Source of the DNA: Caulobacteraceae bacterium PMMR1
Lineage (GTDB): Bacteria; Pseudomonadota; Alphaproteobacteria; Caulobacterales; Caulobacteraceae
Length of the DNA stretch: 64,000 nt
Assembly: GCA_000733915.1 (NCBI GenBank)
Contig: JPOM01000001.1
Coordinates: 2,606,001-2,670,000 of the forward strand
Direction of reading: 5' to 3'
Shown: in pieces, positions 18,541 to 27,109 of the stretch
How the letters are laid out: each line of letters begins with the position of its first letter
Position numbering within the stretch: position 1 is the first letter of the stretch
Notes under the pieces: model-generated
The model's database searches: none
What the model was told of the DNA's origin: nothing
Seen by the model: the letters and a program-made list of their open reading frames with translations, nothing else
Translations under genes and position numbers: made by a program

Positions 18541-19329
18541 GTGATCCGGGTCGGAATCGGAGGCTGGACGTTCGAGCCGTGGCGCGACGGCGTCTTCTTC
18601 CCGCCCAAGTGGCCGAAGTCCCGCGAGCTGGAGTACGCCTCGCGCCGGCTGACCAGCATCGAGATCAACGGCACCTACTACTCGGGCTTCAAGCCGGAGA
18701 CCTTCGCCAAGTGGCGGGACGAGACGCCGGACGGCTTCGTCTTCGCGGTCAAGGCCAGCCGCTTCTGCACCAACCGCAAGGTGCTGGCCGACGCCGGCGA
18801 GAGCGTCGCGCGCTTCTTCGCCCAAGGCATCGAGGCGCTCGGGCCCAAGCTCGGCCCCATCCTGTGGCAGTTCATGGCCACCAAGCGGTTCGACGCGGCC
18901 GACTTCGGGCCCTTCCTGGACCTATTGCCGCGCGAGCTGTCCGGCCGGGCGCTGCGCCACGCGGTGGAGGTGCGCCACGAGAGCTTCCGCGACCCGGCCT
19001 TCATCGAGATGGCGCGGGCCCGCAACGTCGCGGTCGCGTTCGCCGACTCCGCCAAGTACCCCGGCATCGCCGACGTCACCGCCGACTTCGTCTACGCCCG
19101 GTTGGAGGACGCCAAGGCCGAGATCGCAACGGGCTACTCCGAGGCGGAGCTCGACCGCTGGGCGGAGATCGCACTTGGCTGGGCGGCGGGGCGCGTCCCG
19201 GCGGGCCTCGACTACGTCCTGCCGGACCAGGCCCCGCCGGCCCGGCCGCGGGAGGTGTTCGTCTTCATGATCAACGGCGCAAAGGAACGCGCGCCCGCCG
19301 CCGCCCAGGCCCTGATCGCCAGGCTGTGA
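18541..19329 (+). CDS. DUF72 family protein
   Basis: 262 residues with the DUF72 (YecE-like) TIM-barrel pattern: VGIGGWTFEPWR at the start, the EINGTYYSGFKPETFAKW stretch, FAVKASRF, and VEVRHESFRDPAF in the middle. The start is a GTG at 18541 preceded by a GAGGGG-type ribosome-binding site. No reaction is established for the family. It is divergent from the ABC operon and convergent with the NUDIX gene. Confidence 0.9.
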   Translation: MIRVGIGGWTFEPWRDGVFFPPKWPKSRELEYASRRLTSIEINGTYYSGFKPETFAKWRDETPDGFVFAVKASRFCTNRKVLADAGESVARFFAQGIEALGPKLGPILWQFMATKRFDAADFGPFLDLLPRELSGRALRHAVEVRHESFRDPAFIEMARARNVAVAFADSAKYPGIADVTADFVYARLEDAKAEIATGYSEAELDRWAEIALGWAAGRVPAGLDYVLPDQAPPARPREVFVFMINGAKERAPAAAQALIARL

Positions 19330-19349
19330 TCATCAGGCTGGCGTGAGGG

Positions 19350-19829
19350 TCAGGCGAGGAACGGGTCGGCAAGGGCGCGGGCGGCGGCGATGATGCGCCG
19401 CGTCTCCGACCAGAGCTCCAGCTCGCCCAAGCGGTCCAGCGGCACGAACTCGGCATGGGCGGCGTCGTCGCCCGCCCGGGGCTCGCCCGAGCGCCATACC
19501 GCCGCGAAGTCCACCAGCACATAATGGCGGGTTGGCTCGCCCGTGGTCCGGCGGGTGAAGATGGCGTCCACGACGTCGACGAGGCCCACGAGCTCGGCCT
19601 CCACGCCCGTCTCCTCGCGGAGCTCGCGCAGCGCCGCCTCGCGCACGCCTTCGCCGAACTCGACGCGCCCGCCCGGCAGGCTCCAGGCGCCCTTAAGCGG
19701 CGGCTGGCCGCGCCGGATCAGCAGCACCGCCTCCCCGCGGAAGCACACGACCCCGGTCGCGGGCGCCGGCCGAAGCGAGGGGCCTTGCCCTTCCTGCGCG
19801 TCCGCAGACGGAGTGAGCCGCCCGGTCAA
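19350..19829 (-). CDS. NUDIX hydrolase
   Basis: 159-residue protein with a complete Nudix box G-X5-E-X7-REUXEEXGU: GGRVEFGEGVREAALREL followed by REETGVEAEL. The glutamates of the REEXG core that bind divalent metal are present. The most likely start is a TTG at 19829 that overlaps the ribF stop as TTGA, implying coupling to ribF; no ATG exists before the conserved domain. Substrate is unknown; a housecleaning or ADP-ribose-type activity is typical of the family. Confidence 0.88.
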   Translation of the reverse strand: MTGRLTPSADAQEGQGPSLRPAPATGVVCFRGEAVLLIRRGQPPLKGAWSLPGGRVEFGEGVREAALRELREETGVEAELVGLVDVVDAIFTRRTTGEPTRHYVLVDFAAVWRSGEPRAGDDAAHAEFVPLDRLGELELWSETRRIIAAARALADPFLA

Positions 19830-20767
19830 AGCGGCGGCAGGAGGCGGGCGCGGGCGGCGGCGCAGTCTGCGTTCATCTGGGCGACCATGGCCTCGAGGCT
19901 GTCGAACTTGCGGTCGCCGCGAATCTGGGCGACCAGGTCGGTCTCCAGGGTCTGGCCGTAGAGGTCCTCGTCGAAGTCGAAGAGGTTGACCTCGAAGCGC
20001 TCGTCCACGCCGTTCACGGTGGGCCGGCGGCCGCAATAGGCGACGCCCGCCACCTCGCGCCCGTCGGGCAGGCGCGTACGCGTCGCATAGATGCCGGCGG
20101 CCGGGCGCACATAGTCGCCGAGCTCCATGTTGGCCGTCGGAAAGCCGATCGTGCGCCCGAGCTTGTCCCCGTGCACGACGACGCCCTCGATGGCGAAGGG
20201 GCGGCCGAGCAGGCGGGCGGCGTCCTCGACCCGGCCCTCCGCGATCAGGGCGCGGATGCGGCTGGAAGATTGCTTGCGTCCGTCTGCGTCCAGCACAGGC
20301 TCGACAACCGTGACGCCATAGCCGCCCTCGCCGGCCAGCGCGCGCAGGGTCTGCGGCCCCCCGCTCCGCCCCTGGCCGAACGCGAAGTCGAAGCCCACGG
20401 CCGCGTGCGCCACGCCCAGGCCCTCGCAAAGCACGCGGCGCACGAAGGCCTCCGCCGGCAGGGCGGCCAGGTCGGCGTCGAAGGGCAGCACATAGAGCCG
20501 CTCCACCCCGAGGCCGGCCAGGGCGCGCGCCTTCTGATCCGGGGTCTGCAGTCGGAAGGGCGCGGCGTCGGGATGGAACCAGCGCCGGGGATGGGGCTCG
20601 AAGGTGATGACGCCCAGGGGCGCGCCCTTGACGCGAGCGGCCTCGGCCGCGGCGGCGATCACGCGCCTGTGCCCGGTGTGGACGCCGTCGAAGAAGCCCA
20701 GCGCCACCGCCGCGCCGCGGTCCGCGTCGTCCAGCCCCCGCCAGTCGTGCAGCACCTTGAGGCTCAA
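19826..20767 (-). CDS. ribF: Bifunctional riboflavin kinase / FAD synthetase RibF
   Basis: Converts riboflavin to FMN and FMN to FAD. 313 residues, typical length. The N-terminal adenylyltransferase domain has GFFDGVHTGHRRVI, and the C-terminal kinase domain has LGRTIGFPTANMEL and VAYCGRRPTVNG. The start is taken as TTG at 20767, just after the MaoC stop and with a G-rich ribosome-binding site (GGGGCGGG) upstream; a GTG four codons later is possible. It sits in a minus-strand run HAD-MaoC-ribF-NUDIX. Confidence 0.95.
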   Translation of the reverse strand: MSLKVLHDWRGLDDADRGAAVALGFFDGVHTGHRRVIAAAAEAARVKGAPLGVITFEPHPRRWFHPDAAPFRLQTPDQKARALAGLGVERLYVLPFDADLAALPAEAFVRRVLCEGLGVAHAAVGFDFAFGQGRSGGPQTLRALAGEGGYGVTVVEPVLDADGRKQSSSRIRALIAEGRVEDAARLLGRPFAIEGVVVHGDKLGRTIGFPTANMELGDYVRPAAGIYATRTRLPDGREVAGVAYCGRRPTVNGVDERFEVNLFDFDEDLYGQTLETDLVAQIRGDRKFDSLEAMVAQMNADCAAARARLLPPL

Positions 20768-20768
20768 A

Positions 20769-21194
20769 TCAGCCCGCCCCCCGCCGGGGCGCCATGACCA
20801 CCGCTTCGCCCTCCACCACCGCCTTGCCGTTCACGCTGCAGACGGCGGCCAAGGTGACCCGGCCGCGGTCCGCGTCGATGTCGGTGACGGCGACCCGGGT
20901 CACCACCTCGTCGCCGATGCGCACCGGCCGCTTGAAGCTCAGCGTCTGGGACAGATAGATCGCGCCGGGCCCGGGCAGATCGTTGCCGAGCACCGCGGAG
21001 ATGTAGGCGGCCGACAGCATGCCGTGGGCGATCCGGCCCTTGAAGGCGGTCTGGGCGGCGAAGGCCTCGTCCAGGTGCACCGGGTTGCGGTCTCCGGAGA
21101 CCTCCGCAAAGGCCTGGACCACCTCTTCGGTGACGTGGTCGCGCCGCTCGGCCGACTGCCCCACGCTGAGGTCCTCCAGGTGCATGCCGGCCAT
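20769..21194 (-). CDS. MaoC-like (R)-specific enoyl-CoA hydratase / dehydratase
   Basis: 141-residue single hot-dog protein with the hydratase-2 motif FAEVSGDRNPVHLDEAFA holding the catalytic Asp and His, and the GRIAHGMLSA helix. It probably hydrates enoyl-CoA, possibly feeding beta-oxidation intermediates to PHA, but no phaC is nearby. The ATG at 21194 follows a GGAGGGCGGAGA purine stretch. The ribF start follows directly. Confidence 0.9.
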   Translation of the reverse strand: MAGMHLEDLSVGQSAERRDHVTEEVVQAFAEVSGDRNPVHLDEAFAAQTAFKGRIAHGMLSAAYISAVLGNDLPGPGAIYLSQTLSFKRPVRIGDEVVTRVAVTDIDADRGRVTLAAVCSVNGKAVVEGEAVVMAPRRGAG

Positions 21195-21259
21195 TCTCCG
21201 CCCTCCCTCGCCTGCGGTCGCGGGCCAGACATAGCGTCCCGCGGCCGGCGGCCCAACCG

Positions 21260-21318
21260 TGCTCAGGCCCGCCCTCTTCAGGCCCGCCATCCTCAGGCCA
21301 AACGTCTTCAGGCCAGGC
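21260..21318. repeat. Short imperfect tandem repeat between HAD and MaoC genes
   Basis: Four to five copies of a CAGGCC-centred unit (for example CAGGCCCGCC followed by CTTCAGGCC or CCTCAGGCC), about 15 bases apart, run from the end of the HAD gene into the gap before the MaoC gene. It probably arose by slippage. No function is suggested. Confidence 0.5.
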
Positions 21319-22174
21319 CCGCCATGACATAGGCCGCGTGGGCGCCCTCGCGGGTCAGGAAGGCCTCGGCGCGGGCGGGGTCGACCGCGCCGTCCGCTCC
21401 CAGCACCGCCTCGGCATGGATGCCGGCGGCGATGAACAGGCAATCCAGGCCCTGCGCATTGGCGCCCAGCACGTCGGTGGGCGCGCCGTCGCCGATGGCC
21501 AGCACCCGCGCGGGCTCGACCGTGCGGCCCAGCCGGCGCGACACCCTCTCCAGCGCCAGGACGTAGATCGGCGCATAGGGCTTGCCGACCATGGTCACCC
21601 GCCCGCCGAGCTCGGCATAGAGATCCGCCAGGGCCCCGGCGCAGTAGATCATGCGCTCGCCGCGCTGGACCACCCGGTCGGGGTTGGCGCACACCATCTC
21701 CAGCCGGCGCTCGGCGCAGGTGCGCAGCCGCCCTTCGTAGTCGGCGGGAGTCTCGGTCTCGTCGTCGAAGAGCCCCGTGGCGCAGACAAACGCGCTCTCC
21801 TCCGGGGTCTCCACCAGCTCGAGGGGCAGCCCCTCGAACAGGGCGGCGTCGCGCACCGGGCCGATGGCCCAGCAGGGGCCGGGCGCCCGCCTGAGCAGTT
21901 CCGCGCGGGTGGCGTCGCCCGAGGTGACGAACTCTGCGTAGGCCTCTTCGCCCACGCCCATCTGGTCGAGCTGAGGGCGGACGGCGTCGGAGGGGCGCGG
22001 CGCATTGGAGATCAGGGCGACGGGTCCCCGCGCCGCCTGGAACCGGGCCAGGGCCGCGCGCGCGGCGGGATAGGCGGCCACGCCGTTGTGCACGACGCCC
22101 CAGACGTCGCACAGGATCGCGTCATAGCGGTCGGCGATCTCGTCCAGGCTGCGGATCAGGTTGGGCGCGGTCAT
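21308..22174 (-). CDS. HAD-superfamily hydrolase, TIGR01459-type (class IIA)
   Basis: 288 residues. The first HAD motif is ILCDVWGVVHNG (nucleophile Asp), motif II is LISNAPRPSD, and the C-terminal motif is AIGDGAPTDVLGANAQGLD. The length and the DVWGVVHNG form fit the TIGR01459 group of NagD-like phosphatases seen mainly in alphaproteobacteria. Substrate is unknown. The extreme 3' end runs into a small tandem repeat. Confidence 0.9.
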   Translation of the reverse strand: MTAPNLIRSLDEIADRYDAILCDVWGVVHNGVAAYPAARAALARFQAARGPVALISNAPRPSDAVRPQLDQMGVGEEAYAEFVTSGDATRAELLRRAPGPCWAIGPVRDAALFEGLPLELVETPEESAFVCATGLFDDETETPADYEGRLRTCAERRLEMVCANPDRVVQRGERMIYCAGALADLYAELGGRVTMVGKPYAPIYVLALERVSRRLGRTVEPARVLAIGDGAPTDVLGANAQGLDCLFIAAGIHAEAVLGADGAVDPARAEAFLTREGAHAAYVMAGLA

Positions 22175-22189
22175 GGGGCGGGCCTAGAC

Positions 22190-22205
22190 GGCGGCGCGCG
22201 CCGCC
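22190..22205. repeat. 16-base perfect GC palindrome
   Basis: GGCGGCGCGCGCCGCC is its own reverse complement. It lies 16 bases upstream of the HAD start codon and downstream of the outer-membrane barrel gene. It may be part of the termination region of that gene or a regulatory site; the sequence alone does not decide. Confidence 0.4.
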
Positions 22206-22230
22206 GCAACCCGGACCGGGCGCGCTCAGC

Positions 22231-22247
22231 GCCGGGCCAAGCCCGGC
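22231..22247 (-). terminator. Terminator-like hairpin after the outer-membrane barrel gene
   Basis: A 7-bp perfect stem GCCGGGC-CAA-GCCCGGC, 14 bases downstream of the stop codon of the minus-strand barrel gene. There is no T-run, but the position and stability fit a terminator. Confidence 0.4.
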
Positions 22248-22261
22248 TGGCGGCCGGCGGC

Positions 22262-23173
22262 TCAGAACCGGCGCGACACGCCGAGGTAGACGTTCGCCCC
22301 CGGGGTGGTGCGGTTCAGGCCGAGATTGACCCCGGCGTCGAGCTGCAGGTCCTGGCCGATCAGCTTGGAGACAGCGAAGTCCAGCGACGCCTGCCGGGTC
22401 GTGCCGGCGGGGTCGAAGTTCCAGTCGCCCCAGAGCTCGCCGTAGAGCGTCCAGTCGTGCGGCAGGCTGTAGGCGACGTTGACGGCCTGGGCGGTGTTCA
22501 GGTGCCGGCCCGAGCCGCTGGCGTCCGAGAGGGCGTCGGCCTCAGGCGCGAAGCCGATCGCCCACTTGGCGTCCAGCTTGATGTTGACGGGCGCAATCAG
22601 GCCCGCCTCCACCGCGCGGTCGCCGATCCCCCGCCGCGCGGTGGGCAGCTTCACGTAGGGGAAGAGCCCGACCTGGGCGTTCCCGTCGCGGCTGTTCCAG
22701 GCGGCCCATTTCAGGCGCAGGTAGAGATCGCCGATCCCCTCCAGCGTCTGGGTCCCCGACGCGCTGCGGGTGCGCACGCTTTCGTACAAGGCGAGGTTCG
22801 CCTCCACGTCGAGGTTCTTGGCCAGGCCGTACTTCAGGGTCGGATTGGGCGCCAGCCAGACGTCGGTGGTCACCCCGCCCAGGCGCTGGAAGGCGCCGTT
22901 GGCGAGATCGGTCTCCAGCTGCCAGCGGCCCGCATCCACGGCGCAGGCGTTGGACGACTTGGTCGGTCGGTCCGCGCAGATCGGACCCGTCCCGCTGTCC
23001 TGCGGCGGCGCACTCTGGGCGCAGGCGCCGCCGACCCAGGCGCCGGTCGCGAGCGCGAGGACGCCCGCCGCCATCCAGCGCGCGAACGTGGCGGACCTCG
23101 GCCGATAATGACCACAGGCAAGGAGGCGCCTGCTCGGCGCGATCACTCGTTTCACATCTTGCCCAGTGGACAT
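22262..23173 (-). CDS. Outer-membrane beta-barrel protein, MetA/transporter family
   Basis: 303-residue protein with a signal peptide (hydrophobic WMAAGVLALATGAWVGGACA, cleavage after CAQ near residue 53) and then alternating beta-strands. It ends VYLGVSRRF, with the terminal Phe typical of outer-membrane barrels. Strands such as LYLRLKWAAW and WTLYGELWGDWNF match the 'putative MetA-pathway of phenol degradation' barrel family. The start at 23173 leaves 33 residues before the hydrophobic core; the ATG at 23074 would give a short signal peptide and may be the true start. Substrate is unknown. Confidence 0.75.
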   Translation of the reverse strand: MSTGQDVKRVIAPSRRLLACGHYRPRSATFARWMAAGVLALATGAWVGGACAQSAPPQDSGTGPICADRPTKSSNACAVDAGRWQLETDLANGAFQRLGGVTTDVWLAPNPTLKYGLAKNLDVEANLALYESVRTRSASGTQTLEGIGDLYLRLKWAAWNSRDGNAQVGLFPYVKLPTARRGIGDRAVEAGLIAPVNIKLDAKWAIGFAPEADALSDASGSGRHLNTAQAVNVAYSLPHDWTLYGELWGDWNFDPAGTTRQASLDFAVSKLIGQDLQLDAGVNLGLNRTTPGANVYLGVSRRF

Positions 23174-23205
23174 CGAAACTGCGACGTCCTCACTTGTTAA
23201 GTAAT

Positions 23206-23229
23206 TGCGTCGGCCTTTGTGCCGACGCA
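23206..23229. promoter_or_regulatory. Hairpin in the 305-base gap upstream of the barrel gene
   Basis: TGCGTCGGC (23206-23214), loop CTTTGT, GCCGACGCA (23221-23229): a perfect 9-bp stem, 33 bases upstream of the barrel start. It may be a terminator of the DUF2827 operon (about 250 bases past its stop) or a leader element. Otherwise 23174-23478 shows no gene. Confidence 0.4.
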
Positions 23230-23478
23230 GTTGTTGAGGCGGCCGAGGGGCTGCCCGACAGCGCCGCCAAGGTCAATCCGACTGCCGCCGCAAGCTTATC
23301 TAACGAACGCAAGCGCGTCGACGCCCCAGCCTCCCTGGTTTGCCGCAACTTACGGTAACCTCAGTCCAACACAAGTCGTGGGTCGCGTCCCCGTGGGTGG
23401 TGAGCGGAGCCGCTCGCGACGCGCGGCTTCTGATCGGGTGCGCCCCCGGACACTGCGCGCGAGGCCGCCACAGCGCGC

Positions 23479-24603
23479 CTATGCGGTCCGCAGAAGCTCG
23501 CGGTAGCGGTGCTGGACCTGCAGGGATTGTGGATCGACGCTCGCCAGTTGGGCGGCCGCCTTTTCGCGGTAGAGGCTGAGGGCGTCGTCGTGGCCGGCGT
23601 AGGCTTCGAGCAAGGCCCTGCCGCCATCTGCGGCGTCGAAGTCGGCGTAGCGATAACCGGCGTCGCCCAGCATGTCTGAATTATGCACCAGGGGATAACC
23701 GCCGTAGAGCGCCTCCCAATAGAGATAGTTCAGCGCGTTCATCCACTGGTGCGTCACCACCGCCTCGCAGTGGTCGGCCAGGAACTGGGCGCCGATGAAT
23801 CGCGGCTCGACAGTCATGATCCTCGCCTTCACCGCCGAGAGCGAGCCTGCGAAGCTGGCGAAATGCGCGTCGTCCTTGAGCCTTAGGGCGTTGGTCACGT
23901 AGATCGCCTCGAAGGCGTCGGGCTTCTGGCGAAACGCCGCCTCGGCCGCCAGCATCGGCATGTGGCTGGTCTTCATCACCGTAATGTTCGGGTCTAAGAT
24001 GCCAACCCTCCAGCGGGGGCGGCCGCGCCGATAGCCGAATCCCGACGGGGCGAAGGCTTGGACGAACCGCGGGCTCCAGGTCTGCGGCGCGATCTGGACG
24101 GGGCAGCGGTAGATCGCCTCACACCAGCCGCGGTAGGTGGCCGCGTGCTGGGGCGTCAGCCACACCGCATCGTAGCAGTCGGCATCGAAATAGCGCTCGC
24201 CGTCGACCCGGGTTTGATAGCCGACCACGGCCTCCATGGAGATCACCGCGCCGTTTCCGCCCTTGAACGCAATGGTGCGCACGCCGCGATCCCGCGCGCG
24301 GCGAAGCTCGGCGGGGGCCAGCGCCGCCCCCGCGTTGATGAGATAGTCCAGCCCCTCGGGCAGCGTTTCCGCCGTAACGATATCGCGGGGATCGACGCCG
24401 ACGACAGCGGGATCCTCGCGAACCGGGCCGTCGCCGGCGTTGATGAGCCTAACGCCCGCGCACTCAGGCATCGCGCGAAACAGGTGGTAGAGGAAAACGA
24501 CGTTCTGCCTCAGCCCGTTCTCGAAGAACCCGAACGACCCGTCCGCATTGACGAACATGCTGAGGCCGACGCGAAAGCCGGTCCGCTGGCGAACCGTGGT
24601 CAG
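23479..24603 (-). CDS. DUF2827 family protein, glycosyltransferase-like (downstream copy)
   Basis: About 374 residues if started at the CTG at 24603 (359 from the first ATG at 24558). DUF2827 proteins are glycosyltransferase-like and often sit in surface-glycan or adhesin loci. Recognisable segments are ENGLRQNVVFLYHLFRA, LTPQHAATYRGW, the AIAPQTWSP-like QIAPQTWSP, LDPNITVMKTSHMPMLAAE, VVTHQWMNALNYLYWEALYGGYPLVHNS and YRYADFDAADGG. The family's first strand (FRVGLSM) lies just upstream of the first ATG. An AAAAGGAG ribosome-binding site is well spaced for the CTG, which overlaps the stop of the upstream gene (CTGA). It is paralogous to the gene at 25172. Confidence 0.82.
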   Translation of the reverse strand: MTTVRQRTGFRVGLSMFVNADGSFGFFENGLRQNVVFLYHLFRAMPECAGVRLINAGDGPVREDPAVVGVDPRDIVTAETLPEGLDYLINAGAALAPAELRRARDRGVRTIAFKGGNGAVISMEAVVGYQTRVDGERYFDADCYDAVWLTPQHAATYRGWCEAIYRCPVQIAPQTWSPRFVQAFAPSGFGYRRGRPRWRVGILDPNITVMKTSHMPMLAAEAAFRQKPDAFEAIYVTNALRLKDDAHFASFAGSLSAVKARIMTVEPRFIGAQFLADHCEAVVTHQWMNALNYLYWEALYGGYPLVHNSDMLGDAGYRYADFDAADGGRALLEAYAGHDDALSLYREKAAAQLASVDPQSLQVQHRYRELLRTA

Positions 24604-25172
24604 TGAAACATCTCCTTTTTGACGGAGACGCAGCCGTTGCCCGCCGGCATCAGATAGACCTGGACGGCGGCGTTCAGCTCGCTGACGTCCACCGCCTTCA
24701 ACAGCTTGTGGCTCGCCGAAAAGCCCGAGAACACCGTGCGCTTCAAGACATCGCAGGGTTCAGCCCAGCTGATGGTCTGGGTGTAAAATCCTGGGCACCC
24801 GATACCGGGGGCTGCGACGAGGGTGGCCAGGCGGGTGCGCCCCATCGTCAGGTGCGCGCTCTCGATGGTGATGACCGTCGGCCAGCGGTTCGCATCCGGA
24901 CCGAGGGGCTGGACCACGAAGTTGGCCTCGCCGTCTTGGAACAGGAACTTGGCCGCGCGCTCCACCGCCGGCGCGCACAGCGTCATGCCCACCTGTTGCA
25001 GGGCGGCGTCCAACCGTTCGAGGGGGCTGGGACCGGGGGCGCCCATGGCCCCGGCGACGCCCGATGGCGGCGCGGGGGCCGTCGCTCCGGCCTGGTCGGG
25101 CTTAGGCCGCCTTGGCGGGGCCGCCGAGGCCGGACCGGCGAGCGCGACGGCTGCGCCGGCGAGAACCACCAT
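24600..25172 (-). CDS. Small secreted protein of unknown function
   Basis: 190 residues. A signal peptide (VVLAGAAVALAGPASA, then PPRRPKP) is followed by a Pro/Ala-rich linker and a domain of ~140 residues with three or four cysteines (TLCAPAVE, GIGCPGFY, AEPCDVL, NGCVSV), which could form two periplasmic disulfides. I recognise no family. It is sandwiched between two DUF2827 genes: its ATG overlaps the upstream stop (TGATG) and its stop overlaps the proposed CTG start of the next gene, so the three are translated as one unit. A periplasmic or surface partner of the adhesin is inferred from context only. Confidence 0.7.
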   Translation of the reverse strand: MVVLAGAAVALAGPASAAPPRRPKPDQAGATAPAPPSGVAGAMGAPGPSPLERLDAALQQVGMTLCAPAVERAAKFLFQDGEANFVVQPLGPDANRWPTVITIESAHLTMGRTRLATLVAAPGIGCPGFYTQTISWAEPCDVLKRTVFSGFSASHKLLKAVDVSELNAAVQVYLMPAGNGCVSVKKEMFH

Positions 25173-26281
25173 CAGGCGGCGTCCATCACCGAGGCCAGGA
25201 GCTCCGCATAGCGGGCCTGAACGCCGGGATTGTCGATGTGATAAGCCCATACGGTCTCCATGGCGCAGCGGCGCTCGTGCTCCGGATCGGCGCCGTGGCG
25301 GGCGACCGCGTCCAGGATGGCGCGCCCGCCGTCGGCCGGGTCGAAATCCCTATAGCTGTATCCGCAAGCGCCAAGGTGCGGCGAATTATGAACGATCGGA
25401 TAGCCCGCGAACAGAACATCCCAATAAAGGTAGTTAAGGCTGTTCTCCCACTGATGCGTCACGACGAGATCGATGTGCAAGCCCAAGAGGTGCGCAAGGG
25501 GAAAGCGGCTTTCGGCGAACAGCCGGCCGTGGCGCATCAGATCGGTCGCGGCGCAGAACTCCTCGAAGTGAGCATTGCCCTTCAGATGGGCGGCGCTGAA
25601 CATCAGCACGCGATCGATCGCCTCGGTCCGCTGGCGAAACGCCATGTCGGCGGCGAGCAGCGGGATGTGGAAGGTCTTCAGCACATTCACATTGGGGTCG
25701 AAGATGCCGATGCGCACCGGCGCGCCAGGCGGCCTTCGCTTCCAGAACAGCGGCTGGCCGGCGGAGGCGGCCGATTGTTCCAGCAGGACCGGCGACCAGA
25801 TATGCGGCGCGATCTCCACCCGCGGCGAGCGCGTCATCGCCGCGTAGCTGGCGTTCATCCGCCAGTGCTGGGGGGTGATCCAGACGGCGTCGAACGGCGC
25901 CTCGGCCATGATCTCCCCATGGGGAACGGCGCAGGCGACGGCTTCGAAGTTCATGGCGAGCGCATTCCCGGCCAGGTAGGACACGATCCTGCCCCCGGCC
26001 CGGCGAAAGGCGTCCATGGCCGCCGTGGCCCCCCGCGCGCCGAGCTCGACCAGCACGTCGAGCCGCCCGGCGACCTCGTCCTCTCCCACGACCGGAAGGC
26101 CGAGGCGCGCGCCGAGGGGGTGCGACGTGCCCGCGGGGCAGGCGACCACCGCCGCCAACTCCACGTCCGGCAGACGGCCAAGGAGCATCAGGAGGAACGC
26201 GACGTTCTGGACGATCCCGCTCGACCACAGCGCAGGTTCCAGGGCCGGTTCCCCGCCCTTGACCGTCACGCCGACCCTCAA
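25172..26281 (-). CDS. DUF2827 family protein, glycosyltransferase-like (upstream copy)
   Basis: 369 residues from a TTG at 26281 that begins LRVGVTVKGG, where the family starts; a longer frame back to 26365 would overlap the adhesin end. Conserved segments shared with the paralogue at 23479 are WSSGIVQNVAFLLMLLGRL, WITPQHWRMNASY, IAPHIWSPVL, FDPNVNVLKTFHIPLLAAD, VVTHQWENSLNYLYWDVLFAGYPIVHNS and YRDFDPADGGRA. It lies 37 bases downstream of the trimeric autotransporter and is probably co-transcribed with it. Modification of that adhesin is an inference. Confidence 0.82.
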   Translation of the reverse strand: MRVGVTVKGGEPALEPALWSSGIVQNVAFLLMLLGRLPDVELAAVVACPAGTSHPLGARLGLPVVGEDEVAGRLDVLVELGARGATAAMDAFRRAGGRIVSYLAGNALAMNFEAVACAVPHGEIMAEAPFDAVWITPQHWRMNASYAAMTRSPRVEIAPHIWSPVLLEQSAASAGQPLFWKRRPPGAPVRIGIFDPNVNVLKTFHIPLLAADMAFRQRTEAIDRVLMFSAAHLKGNAHFEEFCAATDLMRHGRLFAESRFPLAHLLGLHIDLVVTHQWENSLNYLYWDVLFAGYPIVHNSPHLGACGYSYRDFDPADGGRAILDAVARHGADPEHERRCAMETVWAYHIDNPGVQARYAELLASVMDAA

Positions 26282-27109
26282 CCCCAAACGCCGCCCGCCC
26301 CCTCGGCCGACGCGGCCGCTAGAACTTGAAGCCCACGCCGGCGGAGGCGGCCACCGGCGACCCATGGGTCAGACCCAGGCCGAGGCCCACGCTGACCGTC
26401 ACCTTGGGCGCGGGCTGGCCGAAATAGCGGAAGCCCACCGCGGTCTTGCCCTCGAACGTCGCAACGCCGCCCGTCATGCCCTGTTCGCCGGCGTTGAGGG
26501 CCAGGGGGACCGCGTCCATGGCCATGCTCATGGCGACGCCGGCATAGGCGATGCCCACGCGCCGGTCGGCGGCGTAGAGCGCGCTGTTGATGTTGCTTGA
26601 GAGCCGGCCCAGCTGGCCGACCGTGGCGGCGTCCGTCGGGTTGACGCCGTCGGCGACATTGGTGATCCGCCGCTCCGACCCGGCGGCGCCCACCGAGACG
26701 GTGTTCGGCTCGCTCGCCACGGAGTTGGCGCCGATCGCCACGGAGTTGGACGCCCCCGCCGCGACGCGGGCATTGTAGCCAAGAGCGATGGCGTTGGGCG
26801 CATTCGCGCCGACCGAGGCGTTGGCGCCGACCGCCACGGAATTGGGCGAGCTGGCCGCAATGTTCGCGTTATAGCCCACCGCGGTGCTGTAGTCGGCATT
26901 GGTCCGCGCGCCGGCGCCGACGGCGATATCGCCCGGCCCGGCGGCATAGGCGTTGTAGCCCGTCGCATAAGAGTTGGCGCCGTTCGCGGTCGCACCTGTG
27001 CCCAACGCCGTGGAGGTGCCGGTTTGCGCGCTCGATCCACTCCCGAAGGTCAAGCCGCCGCCGGGGTTCGTCGGCAGGCCGAGGTTGGCGAAGCGGGTAT
27101 CCACCGAGC

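Noticed and set aside
19830-20429. Long N-terminal extension of the NUDIX frame
   Set aside because: It is a shadow of ribF; the Nudix domain and the TTGA overlap place the start at 19829.
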